64,000 nucleotides of DNA from Edaphobacter lichenicola (GTDB taxonomy: Bacteria; Acidobacteriota; Terriglobia; Terriglobales; Acidobacteriaceae), in the NCBI RefSeq assembly GCF_014201315.1, contig NZ_JACHDY010000001.1:806001-870000 (forward strand), read 5' to 3'. Below the pieces are notes generated by a model that saw nothing but the letters and a program-made list of their open reading frames with translations, was not told the origin of the DNA and did not search any database. Below, piece by piece: positions 9,226 through 19,400 of the stretch (its first letter is position 1; each line of letters starts with the position of its first letter). A program made the position numbers and the translations under genes.

Positions 9226-9654
9226 CTCAAACTCAAGTACAAACTTCTCACCCTTCACCGTCAAGTGGAAAACCTGTTTCCCGCAGACACGTACCTACTT
9301 CATACCGCCGCCTCCGCAAAGACATTCAAAGCCACCCTCTATTCATCCCGCTACAACACGAAGCGAAAAACTGCACGAAGCGCTGCCGCCTTGTTATCCT
9401 TCTTGTGGAGCATGCAGATTCCTTCGCCATCTCGACCCATCGATTCCCGCCACGACACAGCCGGCCTCGCGCTCTTTGCTCTCCGACTGGCTTACAATCG
9501 ATAAGCCGGCATCGCCTCTCTCACAAGTCTTAGCAGCGTCTCAACCGGATCCACATAAAACCTCACTAAGCGCTCCACCTAAAACCCGACGCTACCGAAA
9601 TCGATACTGAAGCAAACTCATCACATCACCACCAGCACGAAAGGACCCTCCAGT
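9226..9654. other. divergent intergenic region (429 bp)
   Basis: Separates the FtsB-like gene (minus) from bioY (plus). I see no convincing coding frame, no long inverted repeat and no BirA-type operator (TTGTAAAC...GTTTACAA). AAGGA just upstream of 9655 is the bioY ribosome site. Promoters for both flanking genes are presumably here but I could not place them. Confidence 0.45.
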
Positions 9655-10251
9655 ATGCAATCCGCCACCTCGTCTCAACTCGGTCTCACCCACCGCTCCG
9701 GATCGCTTCAAGAGTCCCTCTCCGGCAAGGTCATCCTCACCGTCGCGGCCAGCGCCTTCGTAGCGATCTGCGCTCACATCTCTCTCCCGCTCCCCTTCAC
9801 TCCCGTACCTCTCACCCTGCAGAACTTCGCCGTCATCCTCGTCGGCATGCTGCTCGGCCCGGTCGCCGGCTTCTCCGCGATGGTCCTTTATCTTGCCGAA
9901 GGGGCAATGGGCCTGCCCGTCTTCACGCCCCACAGTGTGGGCGGCGTCGCGCATCTGCTCGGACCCAATGCGGGCTACCTCTTCTCCTATCCTCTTGCCG
10001 CTGCAACCGCCGGTTGGGCTGTCCGCGTCATGCAACGCATTACCACACGCTTCCGCGCCGGCCTCGTAGCCGCCACCGTTGCCAGCGCACCCATCTTTCT
10101 CCTCGGAGCAGGCTGGCTCGCTCATCTGCTCCACATCGGCACTGCAGCCACATGGACCATGGCCATCGCCCCTTTCCTTCCCGGTGAAGTCGTCAAGATC
10201 ACCGCTGCCGCCGGCATCTTCAGCTCACTTCAACGCTGGCGTCAGTCGTAA
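9655..10251 (+). CDS. bioY: biotin transporter substrate-binding membrane protein BioY
   Basis: A 198-residue integral membrane protein with about six hydrophobic segments. Family motifs are visible: AHISLPLPFTPVPLTLQNFA, then LLGPVAGFSAMVLYLAEGA and GLPVF...GPNAGYLFSYPLAA. BioY is the S-component of biotin ECF transporters. It can work alone or with the EcfT/EcfA module, neither of which is adjacent. AAGGA upstream supports the ATG at 9655. mqnD follows on the same strand after 92 bp, so the two may share a transcript. The window also encodes the biotin-carrier protein AccB and biotin carboxylase AccC, users of biotin, though not in the same unit. Confidence 0.94.
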   Translation: MQSATSSQLGLTHRSGSLQESLSGKVILTVAASAFVAICAHISLPLPFTPVPLTLQNFAVILVGMLLGPVAGFSAMVLYLAEGAMGLPVFTPHSVGGVAHLLGPNAGYLFSYPLAAATAGWAVRVMQRITTRFRAGLVAATVASAPIFLLGAGWLAHLLHIGTAATWTMAIAPFLPGEVVKITAAAGIFSSLQRWRQS

Positions 10252-10343
10252 CCAAAGCGACAAACCGCAAGCATTCCTCTCAGCGCACAGTTCCATCCAC
10301 ACCTTGCGCTTCTCACCGCATCAAGAACATCGAAGGAAGCATC

Positions 10344-11198
10344 ATGACCACCACGAGCACTGCAATCCAGGAAATCAGCATCGCCCACAGCCCCGACTCC
10401 GACGACGCCTTTATGTTCTACGGCCTCGCCACCAATAAGGTTCGAGTCCCCGGCTTCAAGTTCACCCACACCCTCACCGACATCGAGACCCTCAATCACC
10501 GCGCCATCAACGAGGCCTTCTACGATGTCACCGCCATCTCCTTCCACGCCTACCCGTACCTGCAGGATAACTACACCCTCATGGCCTGCGGCGGCAGCGT
10601 CGGCGAAGGCTACGGTCCCATGATCGTCGCCCCTCGCAAGCTCTCTCTCGACGAGGTCAAGAAGACTCGCATCGCGGTCCCCGGCACTCTCACCACTGCT
10701 TACCTCACCCTCAAGCTCTTCGCTCCCGAGATCGAAACCATAACCGTCCCCTTCGACAAGATCATCCCCGCTGTCGTCGCAGGCGAGTTTGATGCCGGCC
10801 TCATCATCCACGAAGGCCAACTCACCTACGCTAATGACGGCCTTATCAAGCTCCTCGACCTGGGCCAGTGGTGGCGCGAACAGACCAGCCTCCCACTTCC
10901 ACTCGGCGGCAACGCTATTCGTCGTTCTCTCGGAGCCGAGACCCTCCTTACTACCACCAATGCCCTGCGTGACAGCATCCAGCACGCCCTCGACAACCGC
11001 GAAGAGGCCCTGACCTACGCGATGCAGTTCGCCCGCGATCTGGACCCCACACTCGCCAATCGCTTCGTCGGCATGTACGTCAACGAACGCACGCTCAACT
11101 ATGGCGAAGACGGCAAGGAAGCAATTCGCAAGCTGCTCGACATGGGTTACGATCGCGGCATCATCCCCCACCGCGCCAATGTAGACTTTGTCGGCTAA
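10344..11198 (+). CDS. mqnD: 1,4-dihydroxy-6-naphthoate synthase (futalosine menaquinone pathway)
   Basis: A 284-residue cytoplasmic enzyme of the periplasmic-binding-protein fold. The N-terminal motif SIAHSPDSDDAFMFYGL is highly characteristic of MqnD, as are HALNEAFYD-like (here HRAINEAFYDVTAISFHAY) and the central AGLIIHEGQLTY. MqnD converts cyclic dehypoxanthine futalosine to 1,4-dihydroxy-6-naphthoate, the last known step before prenylation in the futalosine route to menaquinone. Its presence indicates that this organism makes menaquinone through futalosine and not through the classical MenF-D-H-C route. GAAGGA precedes the ATG at 10344. A strong terminator follows the stop. Confidence 0.94.
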   Translation: MTTTSTAIQEISIAHSPDSDDAFMFYGLATNKVRVPGFKFTHTLTDIETLNHRAINEAFYDVTAISFHAYPYLQDNYTLMACGGSVGEGYGPMIVAPRKLSLDEVKKTRIAVPGTLTTAYLTLKLFAPEIETITVPFDKIIPAVVAGEFDAGLIIHEGQLTYANDGLIKLLDLGQWWREQTSLPLPLGGNAIRRSLGAETLLTTTNALRDSIQHALDNREEALTYAMQFARDLDPTLANRFVGMYVNERTLNYGEDGKEAIRKLLDMGYDRGIIPHRANVDFVG

Positions 11199-11254
11199 CC
11201 GGAGATCTGTAGTTGGCCGAGCACCAACGCACAGCGAAATACTTTCCTATAACT

Positions 11255-11291
11255 CACAGCTTGCAGCGCCAGTTTTAGGCTGCAAGCTGTG
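11255..11291 (+). terminator. terminator hairpin after mqnD
   Basis: Perfect 13-bp inverted repeat CACAGCTTGCAGC / GCTGCAAGCTGTG with an 11-base loop, followed on the plus strand by TTATCTTTAA. It lies 56 bases past the mqnD stop and upstream of tRNA-Lys, ending the bioY-mqnD unit. Confidence 0.78.
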
Positions 11292-11380
11292 TTATCTTTA
11301 ATAAGTCGAGTGATTGAGTCCAGGCTGTAACACCCCATGCAAGACTCTCGCCGATCTCCTCTCCAGGAGCAAAACCAAAA

Positions 11381-11456
11381 GGACGCGTAGCTCAGTTGGT
11401 AGAGCATTCGACTCTTAATCGACTGGTCGTAGGTTCGATCCCTACCGCGTCCACCA
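11381..11456 (+). tRNA. tRNA-Lys(CTT)
   Basis: A full cloverleaf can be folded by eye. The acceptor arms are GGACGCG and CGCGTCC, the D-arm is GCTCAGTTGGTAGAGC, the anticodon loop CTCTTAA carries CTT, and the T-arm is GTAGGTTCGATCCCTAC. The outermost anticodon-stem pair looks like a T-C mismatch. The 3' CCA is encoded at 11454-11456. No repeat of the 3' end and no integrase is visible nearby, so it does not look like an occupied attachment site. Confidence 0.97.
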
Positions 11457-11871
11457 TTCCTCTCGCGAGTATCAAGATACCGATTTCGGATGGTTGGTTC
11501 CGTACGTTTCATTTTCCAAACCTGACCGAAAACCTGCCCAGTTTTTCCTTTGGTTCCGTTGTTGATTGCCCTCCGTCATGGTTCCACTTTCCTGGTGCTG
11601 ATACGGCTCCATCGACTTGCCGTGGTTACGTCCCCTCCGGAGTTGGCATAGCTGTCGTTCCTCCTAGAGGATTATCAATAAAAGCTTATTGACAATTTAT
11701 CTTTACCACCCACAACTGCGCAGAGCGCTGAACATCAGGAGCCATATCTCGTAAGGCGAGGGTGGATATATGGGCCGAATGCGAACCACGTGCAGAGCCC
11801 ATCTGCTGATTGGAGATGGGCTCTGCACGCGTATCCCTTCACAAGATGATGTCATTCCATCAATTCGAAGC
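11457..11871. other. intergenic region between tRNA-Lys and the S53 peptidase gene (415 bp)
   Basis: No convincing gene. It contains a short palindrome CAATAAAAGCTTATTG near 11676-11691, a TTGACA sequence at 11689-11694 without a clear matching -10 box, and the long hairpin at 11789-11829 described separately. A frame that begins inside the tRNA and runs into this region has no protein-like features. Confidence 0.45.
11789..11829 (-). terminator. long perfect hairpin downstream of the S53 peptidase gene
   Basis: A 16-bp perfect stem (left arm CGTGCAGAGCCCATCT, right arm its exact complement) with a 9-base loop, 42 bases past the S53 stop codon. On the minus strand it is followed by GGTTCGC, not by a U run. 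It would therefore be a non-canonical terminator or an RNA 3'-end stabiliser. Confidence 0.55.
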
Positions 11872-14800
11872 CTACTTTCCTCTGGCCACATCGATTACGG
11901 CTGAAGTTATTGAGAATACCGGGCTCCAATTTGTATCGCCACTGTATTTAGCCGTAATCACATTCCGCCCTTCCGGAAGCACTGGAGCAAGCGTTGCCAG
12001 GATGGTTCCGCCGTTGCCAGAGTTCAGCGCCTGTGGGTGGCCAATTGCCTTCTCTGCTGCTCCGTTGACGGAATCATAGAACTGGATGGTTCCGGTTGGA
12101 GCCAACACGTTGGTAGCAGAAAGAGCGCTGCTGAGGATAGCAGTAAGACTGCTCTCCGTTCCGGCAACGACCTTGCTGGCGTTTGCCTTGAGCGCAAGAG
12201 TCGCCGTCGCCCGTGTGACGGTGACGGGGAACGAGGAGCTGCTGCTGGCGGCGAAGTTCGCATCTCCAGAGTAGACAGCGTAGACCTTCTCTACCGCAAC
12301 ATGACCCCACTGAACGAACCCTGTGGCCTGACCGCCCAAGAGATTCATGGAGCCAGCCAGCTGACCTTCCGCTGAGTAAAGAGTGACCGTTCCCGTTAGA
12401 AGCTTGGTGGTCTTTCCAGTTGCTGCAACATGCACTGTGAATTGGGTCTCCTGGCCCATCGTCGCTGTACTGTTACTCGCGGATAGTGTCGTCCTGGTCG
12501 CGGCTGCGCCGGATGACGTAGTGATGATCTGCTCATAGCTGGCGAGATACCCTGGGAGATAGTTTGCATCGCCCTTCCAGCTTGCGAGGACGCTATACGT
12601 ACCCGCCGGAGCGAGGAATGGGATCACCGCCGTACCGCTCTTGTTGATGGCGCCTGTGGCGAGGATTGCGCCGGTATCGTCACGCGTGAGCGTCACCACC
12701 CCCGTCGGCAGGACAGCCGGATCGTTGTTGAAGAAGACCGTGGCCACAACTTCACCACCTGGAGGCGGCGTCTGGTTATTCAGCGCTACGGCATAGTTCA
12801 GCGATCCCTTTGTGATGGTGAAAGGCGCGCTGGACGTGCTCGGACCAAAGCTGCTGTCTCCGGAATAGGAGGCGACGAAGGTATAGGTGCCGAGCCCGTA
12901 ATCGCAGTTTGTGAAGGGGCCGCACTGAACATAGATTTTCCCGGTAGCATCGAGTGGAAACTTGCCTATAGATTGCGAGCCCATACTCAGCGCGATCGTT
13001 CCTGTCGGTACTCCATTGCCCGATTGCCCAGAGATCTGGAACTGGACATAGAAGCTGTTTGCGAGCTGGGCGGAGGACGCCTCGACGATCGGCCGCCGCC
13101 CCAGAATATAAAAGCGGGAGGCGGTATACGTTGTACCGGTCGCGGTGCTGCTTTCAGGAGAGACCGTCAGGGTGACAGGGCTGGAGGTACTGCCCTTGAA
13201 GGTGGCATCGCCGCCGTACTGTGCAGTGATGCGATAGGTACCCCCGGGAAGGTTATTGATCGCGCCCGAGTAGGTGCCACCGGTCAAGACCTCCGGATTG
13301 AGAAGGGGCTGTTCGTTGCTACGTAGCACGATCGAACCGCTTGGGGTTCCATTGCCGACTAGAGCCTGCACATCTGCTGTAACCGTGACCGGCGTTCCGT
13401 GAGCAAAGGTGGTCTTCGAAAGGGCGAGGTTCGTCACGGAATCTAGGAGCTTGGCCTTCTCCCATGCGCCAACGAGATTCGCGGCGTCAACGGAACCAAG
13501 ACCGCTGGCTTGGTCGTAGCCTTTTGTCGCCGAATATCCGCTCAGATCGCCAAACACTGTACTGCCGGCAATCGAGACCGTGCAGTTGGGATCACGAAGA
13601 GGGCAGCTGAGCGCATTCGAACCGGCAGTCACGTCGTGAAAGACGCAGGACGTTGGCTGGGTGAGATTTGTCTCCGCGCTCGAATTGCAGGCGGAGGGAG
13701 TCTGCTGGGCTGCGATTTTGTAAAGCTGATAGTTTGCCTGACCCTGGTAGGTCCCGTTCTTCTGTTCTACTAGTGCCAGCAGACCGGCGAACGAAGGCGA
13801 AGCCGCTGAGGTTCCGCCGATCACAGAGGCCTGCGTCAGAGTCAAACTTCCATCCGAGTTCTTAGTCCACTGACACGAGCCGTTATAGCAGAGCAAAAAC
13901 CCATCGTGACCGGCTGCCGCCGCGAGCGCCACATCCGGCAGATCGCGAACAGCGTCCTTCGGAACACCGATCCCTGTCTGCCATGAGGGCTTTGGGTAAC
14001 CGGCAGCGCAAGTGGCTTTGCCATACTGGTCCGTGGTCGTTGTAGCGCAGGAGCTAGCTCCCCCGCCACCGGCATAGGTGCTCTCATAACTTGGGTTGTA
14101 ATAGCAATTTGTCGCAGAGATCGGAAGAAAGACGTTGCAACTCTCGTTCCAGACAGCTTCAGGCACATAGCCCTTGATCGAAGACAGGTTTGAACCGTTT
14201 GCGATATTCCAATAAGTATTCGTGTCGACGTCGTTGAGCTCCGTTCCTCCCACTGCCACGTTGTACGGCGTGGATGCGAGACCGTTTACTCCCAGGCCAA
14301 AGGGACTGGCACGGTATTCGCTTGGAATGACACAACCGCTCGATCCGCCGTCGCCCGAGGAGACTAGAACCGTGATTCCTTCAACCGACGCCTGCTGCCA
14401 GAGGTCGTGATAGAAGGCCATCTCCGTTGCGCCTATCTCAGACTCACACTCGCCGAAGCTGATCGACATGATGGGCGCGAGGGCGTGGTCGACGATGTAG
14501 GCGGCGGAGATATCGACGCCGTCGGTTGTAAGTGTGCTGGCGCCGATTACGAAGTTGATATTCGCCTTCGGAGCGACGGCTCCGGACCACTCCACGTCGA
14601 GAATCGCCTCTTCATCGTCACCCGCGATTACGCCAGGGTCTGTTGTCGCGTAGGTAATCTTTGGGTCATTGAATGGGAGTTTAAAGAGCGTGCGAAAGGC
14701 CTCTACATCCGACAGGCTGATATCGGAACGGCCGACGATAGCGATCGAGACGCCTTCGCCATTGACTCCCGCGTTGATCAATGGCGTGGTGTTGTAGAGC

Positions 14801-15582
14801 TTAGCAAAATCACCTGGCGCAAGGTAGTTCTCTTCCTGCGAACCAGTCGACGTGAAGGCTGGGCCGGCCGCGAGGGTCGTGTCGATGCCCGCGGTAGATG
14901 GACCTGTCGTGCTGCCTTTCACCCGTAGGAGCTTGCCGTCCTCACTGCGGGCGACGGTGCCTGGAGTGACATGCTGCGGACGTTTCAAGAAGTTATTGAT
15001 ACTGACTACACCCGAGACCGCCGGTGCCAGCGCAGCGGGCAGAGAGAGCTCAGAGGCGTTTGCGTAGTGAGTGACGCCCTTGGCGGAGTACTTGTGAATC
15101 TCTGTTCCAAAGGCCTGCTCCACCTGCTGTGCCACGCCGGAGAAACGGATCCAGGTCTTCGCTGCAGAGACCTCCTCGATCTTAAAGCCATTGGCGGTGA
15201 GCCAGTCACTCGCAGCCTTTACGTCACTATCGGCCGGACCATATTGTGCGCCAAACTGTGCGGGTGTCAGCCAGTGGTGATAATTTGCCGAGTTCACGTT
15301 GTGGAGATCATCCGCCAACTGTTTGAGCTGAGCTTTTTGAGTCGCGCTGGCACGGAGAGTGAGAACCATATCCTTCATGGCCAAAGATGCATCCGCCCGC
15401 CCAAGGTCATTCTGCGTATTTGCCAATGGGTGTACGGTGCCGGAGATCCGTGTTCGGACGCTGGCATCAACCGGCTGCGTGATCTGTGGGGTCACTTGCC
15501 CGATGGCAAGATCCGGTAAGGAAAACGACACGACCACGGCGAGGATGCCACGAACTACAGCGAGTGAAATGCCCTTACCCAT
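11872..15582 (-). CDS. secreted S53 (sedolisin/kumamolisin-like) serine-carboxyl peptidase with C-terminal Ig-like repeats
   Basis: A 1236-residue exported protease. It has a signal peptide (residues 1-28, ending LAIGQ) and a pro-kumamolisin activation domain at about 45-200 (NYHHWLTPAQFGAQYG is the standard motif). The S53 catalytic domain spans about 240-690. The catalytic Glu/Asp pair is in DEEAILDVEW, and the nucleophile Ser is in GGTSAASPSFAG at about residue 591. From about 700 to the end there are roughly five bacterial Ig-like repeats, each with the pattern YSGDxxF / G(T/N)P(S/T)GxI. Sedolisins are acid-active proteases, consistent with an acidic soil habitat. The Ig tail probably acts as a stalk or substrate-binding region. 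GGAG precedes the ATG at 15582. The co-directional two-component genes upstream end 189 bp away. Confidence 0.93.
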   Translation of the reverse strand: MGKGISLAVVRGILAVVVSFSLPDLAIGQVTPQITQPVDASVRTRISGTVHPLANTQNDLGRADASLAMKDMVLTLRASATQKAQLKQLADDLHNVNSANYHHWLTPAQFGAQYGPADSDVKAASDWLTANGFKIEEVSAAKTWIRFSGVAQQVEQAFGTEIHKYSAKGVTHYANASELSLPAALAPAVSGVVSINNFLKRPQHVTPGTVARSEDGKLLRVKGSTTGPSTAGIDTTLAAGPAFTSTGSQEENYLAPGDFAKLYNTTPLINAGVNGEGVSIAIVGRSDISLSDVEAFRTLFKLPFNDPKITYATTDPGVIAGDDEEAILDVEWSGAVAPKANINFVIGASTLTTDGVDISAAYIVDHALAPIMSISFGECESEIGATEMAFYHDLWQQASVEGITVLVSSGDGGSSGCVIPSEYRASPFGLGVNGLASTPYNVAVGGTELNDVDTNTYWNIANGSNLSSIKGYVPEAVWNESCNVFLPISATNCYYNPSYESTYAGGGGASSCATTTTDQYGKATCAAGYPKPSWQTGIGVPKDAVRDLPDVALAAAAGHDGFLLCYNGSCQWTKNSDGSLTLTQASVIGGTSAASPSFAGLLALVEQKNGTYQGQANYQLYKIAAQQTPSACNSSAETNLTQPTSCVFHDVTAGSNALSCPLRDPNCTVSIAGSTVFGDLSGYSATKGYDQASGLGSVDAANLVGAWEKAKLLDSVTNLALSKTTFAHGTPVTVTADVQALVGNGTPSGSIVLRSNEQPLLNPEVLTGGTYSGAINNLPGGTYRITAQYGGDATFKGSTSSPVTLTVSPESSTATGTTYTASRFYILGRRPIVEASSAQLANSFYVQFQISGQSGNGVPTGTIALSMGSQSIGKFPLDATGKIYVQCGPFTNCDYGLGTYTFVASYSGDSSFGPSTSSAPFTITKGSLNYAVALNNQTPPPGGEVVATVFFNNDPAVLPTGVVTLTRDDTGAILATGAINKSGTAVIPFLAPAGTYSVLASWKGDANYLPGYLASYEQIITTSSGAAATRTTLSASNSTATMGQETQFTVHVAATGKTTKLLTGTVTLYSAEGQLAGSMNLLGGQATGFVQWGHVAVEKVYAVYSGDANFAASSSSSFPVTVTRATATLALKANASKVVAGTESSLTAILSSALSATNVLAPTGTIQFYDSVNGAAEKAIGHPQALNSGNGGTILATLAPVLPEGRNVITAKYSGDTNWSPVFSITSAVIDVARGK

Positions 15583-15771
15583 GCGATATCTCCAATTCCG
15601 TTGGACAGACAGAGTTCGGCTGCGTCCGCTGCAACAAACTGCCGGCGAGCGAAGGTGCTATTTACAAAATGAGGGGAATCAAGTACAGCTTGCGCAAAGC
15701 ATAGACGAAATTCATCGGAATGCAACCGTCTGCCTAGAGTAGTTTTGAACCTACCCTTTCGGGTATCGGCC

Positions 15772-16452
15772 TCAGACGTCCAGTAGACCGCGCTGAATGG
15801 CGATCACGACCGCCTGGGTCCGGTCATTCGCAGGAAGCTTGCCCAGGATCTTCTTTACATGCATCTTTATTGTGTCTTCCGTCACAAAGAGCAGTCGGGC
15901 GATCTCCTTGTTGCTGTTGCCCTTGGAGATGAGTTGCAGCACTTCAATCTCCCGCTCGCTAAGCTTCTTCGAGGCGACATGTTGCGAGAGCTTCTCGGCC
16001 GCCTCGGGCGACAGGCAGCGTCCGCCAGCCCATACTCGGCGAATGCCTTCGCCAAGCGTGGCGCCGTCGATTCCCTTTACCAGGTATCCGGAGGCGCCGT
16101 TTGAGATTGCATCGAAGATGCTCGCGTCGCCTTGCGAGGAGCTCAGAAAGATGATCTTCGCATCGGGGCGGTCCGCGAGGATTTTGCGCATCACCTTGAT
16201 ACCGCTCTGGTCGGGAAGTCTTAGATCGAGTAACAAGATATCGGGCAGATACTGGGCGAACATCTCGATGGCCTGGCGGCCGGTCGCGGCTACGCCAACG
16301 ATCACCATCTCCTGCCGCTCGAGAATGCCGGCGAGTCCTTCTCGCACCATAGGGTGATCATCGACGATCATGATGCGGAGCGGCGCGTTCTTCACGCGCT
16401 CTTGGACGAGTGTGTTGTCTTCCGGAGTATGTTGAGTGCTCACTGTCTGCAC
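15772..16452 (-). CDS. NarL/LuxR-family response regulator 1
   Basis: A 226-residue regulator. The receiver domain (residues about 25-145) has the acidic pair in MIVDDHPMVREG, the phospho-acceptor Asp in DILLLDLRLPDQSG and the conserved Lys in GYLVKGIDG. The C-terminal LuxR-type helix-turn-helix (about 160-220) reads KLSEREIEVLQLISKGNSNKEIA...TVKMHV-like (here TIKMHVKKIL). It follows the sensor kinase gene by 23 bp on the same strand, so the pair forms one two-component system. A small hairpin with a GAAA loop (TACCC/GGGTA, 15752-15765) lies just after the stop. Target genes are not shown; the S53 peptidase downstream and the enzyme cluster upstream are the nearest candidates. Confidence 0.93.
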   Translation of the reverse strand: MQTVSTQHTPEDNTLVQERVKNAPLRIMIVDDHPMVREGLAGILERQEMVIVGVAATGRQAIEMFAQYLPDILLLDLRLPDQSGIKVMRKILADRPDAKIIFLSSSQGDASIFDAISNGASGYLVKGIDGATLGEGIRRVWAGGRCLSPEAAEKLSQHVASKKLSEREIEVLQLISKGNSNKEIARLLFVTEDTIKMHVKKILGKLPANDRTQAVVIAIQRGLLDV

Positions 16453-16475
16453 TTATCCTATCAACGCACACCGTG

Positions 16476-19400
16476 TCAGCGCATACCGGTCACTACTATA
16501 TTTCTGACGAGATGCCACCAGCGGCGCGAGGGCGTCGGCACGTTCAGCCGTACAGTGGTTCCCAGATTCAGTTCGCTGTCGATCAGAACAGTTGCCCCAA
16601 TACGCTGAGCGTGCGCCTGCATGCCGCTCAAGCCGAAGTGTCCCGACCTACCGATTCTGAGGGTCTCCTCATCCATTCCACTCCCGTCGTCGCTGATCGA
16701 AATCTCTATCCCCTCGTCCGTATACGCAGCACAGACATCGATCCGGGTGGCATTGGAATGGCGAAAGGCATTGGCTAGTGCTTCCCGACAGATGCGATAG
16801 ACCTCATCGCGGACAAGCGGCTTAATAATTGGCTGTTTGCCCCTTGTTTCAAGCCTCAAGACGGGCAGTTCTCCGAGCCGAAACTCCGCAGCAGCTTCCC
16901 TCAACACTTCAAGAAGATGGTACTGAGGAGTGGCCATGGAATGCAGGCTCGACACCATGTTGCGGCTCTTACCCACCATCTCCCTCATTCGCGCGGTCAA
17001 GTCTGCAAGGAGATACGCTGTTTTTTCTGAGTTCTCTGGTATCTGCATACCGATAAGCTCGAGTTGGAGCGCGGTGCCGACGAGATCCTGAATGATGGTG
17101 TCGTGAATCTGGTATCCGATGCGCTCACGCTCTGCAGCACGTTCCTGAAACCTCAGTCGTTGTTGCTCCGCGACATACCTCGTTCGTCGCCGTGTGATCT
17201 CGATGACGCTGGCAAGCAAGGTTAGACATGCAAGGATCATGAAGAGTTTGGTCTGGTAGAAGAAGGGACGGATGTGCACGCCTACCGACGCCTCTCTGTC
17301 ACTCCACACTCCGTCTTCGTTAGCAGCGACGACGCGTAGCTGATAGTCGCCCGGAGGCAGTCCGGTGTAGGTGATTTCGCGGACCGAGGCTGCGTCTAAC
17401 CAATCCTTATCCCAGCCATTGAGCCGGTAACGAAAGCGCAGTTGTTCCGGTGAGTGCAGATCGGGCGAGGTGAAGATGATGGTAAGTCGATGGCGACCCG
17501 GCGGCACGACGATCCGATCCGCAGTCTGCTGGAGCACTTCGTCGATTGCAATCGATTCAACAAACACCTGCGCAACGGGAGCGGGAGCGGTTTTCGTCTC
17601 AGCGACGGACAGACCATTCGCCGTCGCCAACCAGATGCGTCCGTCGTGCGCGCGCACTATGTCTACCTGACCGATCGGTAAGACATCTCGACTTCCGAGA
17701 CCGTCGGCCTGTGTAAATCGCTTCGGCCATAATGTGTTTTCTGCGCCCGTCAGCACTGCGTCTAATTGCTTGCGATCTACCTGTGCGATCGCATTCGCAG
17801 TAGTGATCCACAGATTATCGGCGTCATCGGTTGTCGCTGCAAGGACGAGGTTACCCGGAAGACCTTGCGCCTGCGTGATGCGCCTCATGTGGCCGGATTT
17901 CCAGAACACCAGCCCATCACCAGTTCCAAACCAGAGGCCACCACGCTGGTCGTCCCTTCCGATGGAAATCACCGGAATATCTGCGATGGTTACGAATCGA
18001 TCGCCGCGGAACTGCGCAACGCCTTCATTGGTAGCCACGAGCACTGCTCCTTGTTCATCGAGGAGCAAGGACGACACACGCGTTCCGGGAAGCCCCTCCG
18101 CCGTCGTGAAGTGGCGTAGCGAACCATGGGCTAACCGAAAGACTCCATTGCCATTCAATCCGAACCAAAGAGCGCCAGTCGTATCGCTTATCGGTGAGGT
18201 GATGTATCCATGAGGGATGCCGGCGATGGGCACAAAGTGTTTGCCGTTCAATCGAAATAGACCGTAGTCAGATATAGCAACGACGATTCCTTCATCGGAG
18301 TCCGCGAAGCCTCTCACCTGACCGCGCTTGAGCCCCTCGCGAACGCTGAATCGCTCAAACCTGCCATCGTGAACTCGGCCGACGCCATCTTCGAGGGATC
18401 CGACCCAGATAGAGTATCCCTTGTCTTCAAAGACAGCATCGTATTGGTTCTGCCCCTGAGGCAGTCCGTCAGCGACGGTGTAGGTTGTAAACCTGCCATT
18501 GTGCAGGCGCTGCAAACCGGCAATAGTACCGATCCACATATCGCCCGAACGATCTTCGAAGAGGATGCGCGCATCATTGCTCGCGAGACCTTGCTCCATT
18601 CTGAAGGAATCGACCGTTCCCTCCACATTGCGACTGATCCCATGCAGACCACCGCTTGCCATCCATAGGGCACCGGCGTGATCCGTCAATAGAGAGACAA
18701 AGTTGCCGAGTCCAGGGGCCTGGACGATTCTGAATCGCTCACCTTCTAGCCTGAAGAGACGATGCCCATCTCCGGCATACACATTCCCGCGAGCGTCGGC
18801 ATCAACGAACGAGATGTTTGCCGCAGGAAGCCCTTCAGCATCTCCATAGTGACGAGAGACCTTCCCTCCGCGAAGCGCAAAGACTCCTTGATTCCCTGCA
18901 ACCCAAAGAGTCCGATCGGTAGCCTCAGCAATAGCCTTCAATCCGCCGGCATGCCCATCCACGGGTAGGAGACACGGAGTAAATGCGTGGTTGTTTGCTT
19001 TGAACAATCGGCTATGATTGGCCACCCATAGCCCGCCTTCATGATCTGGAACAAGATCATCAACTGGGAATCTCTTTAACCCAGCCTGGTTGGCGATTGC
19101 AACAAACCTGCCGTGCTCGTAGTGAGTCAGGCCTGCCGATGTTCCAATCCAGAGGCTTCCGTCTTCGCCCGGTACCAGCCCTGTCACACGCTCCTGCAAG
19201 TTGTTTTCGCCTCCTCCTGCGGGAAAGGAAACGAACCGCACACCATCGAATCGGACTAAACCACTCATAGTGCCGACCCAGAGAAAACCATCCGAAGTTT
19301 GAGTGATAGCTGTAATGAAGTTTTGTGGCAGACCTTGATCTGTCTTCCATGAACTCAGTGCGTAGTATCTCAACGGCTTCACGGGGAGGTCCTCAGCGAG

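Noticed and set aside
11396-11692. 98-codon frame starting inside tRNA-Lys
   Set aside because: Begins within the tRNA body and has no protein-like character.
11381-11871. tRNA-Lys as an integration site for a mobile element
   Set aside because: No integrase, no repeat of the tRNA 3' end and no foreign base composition found by eye downstream.
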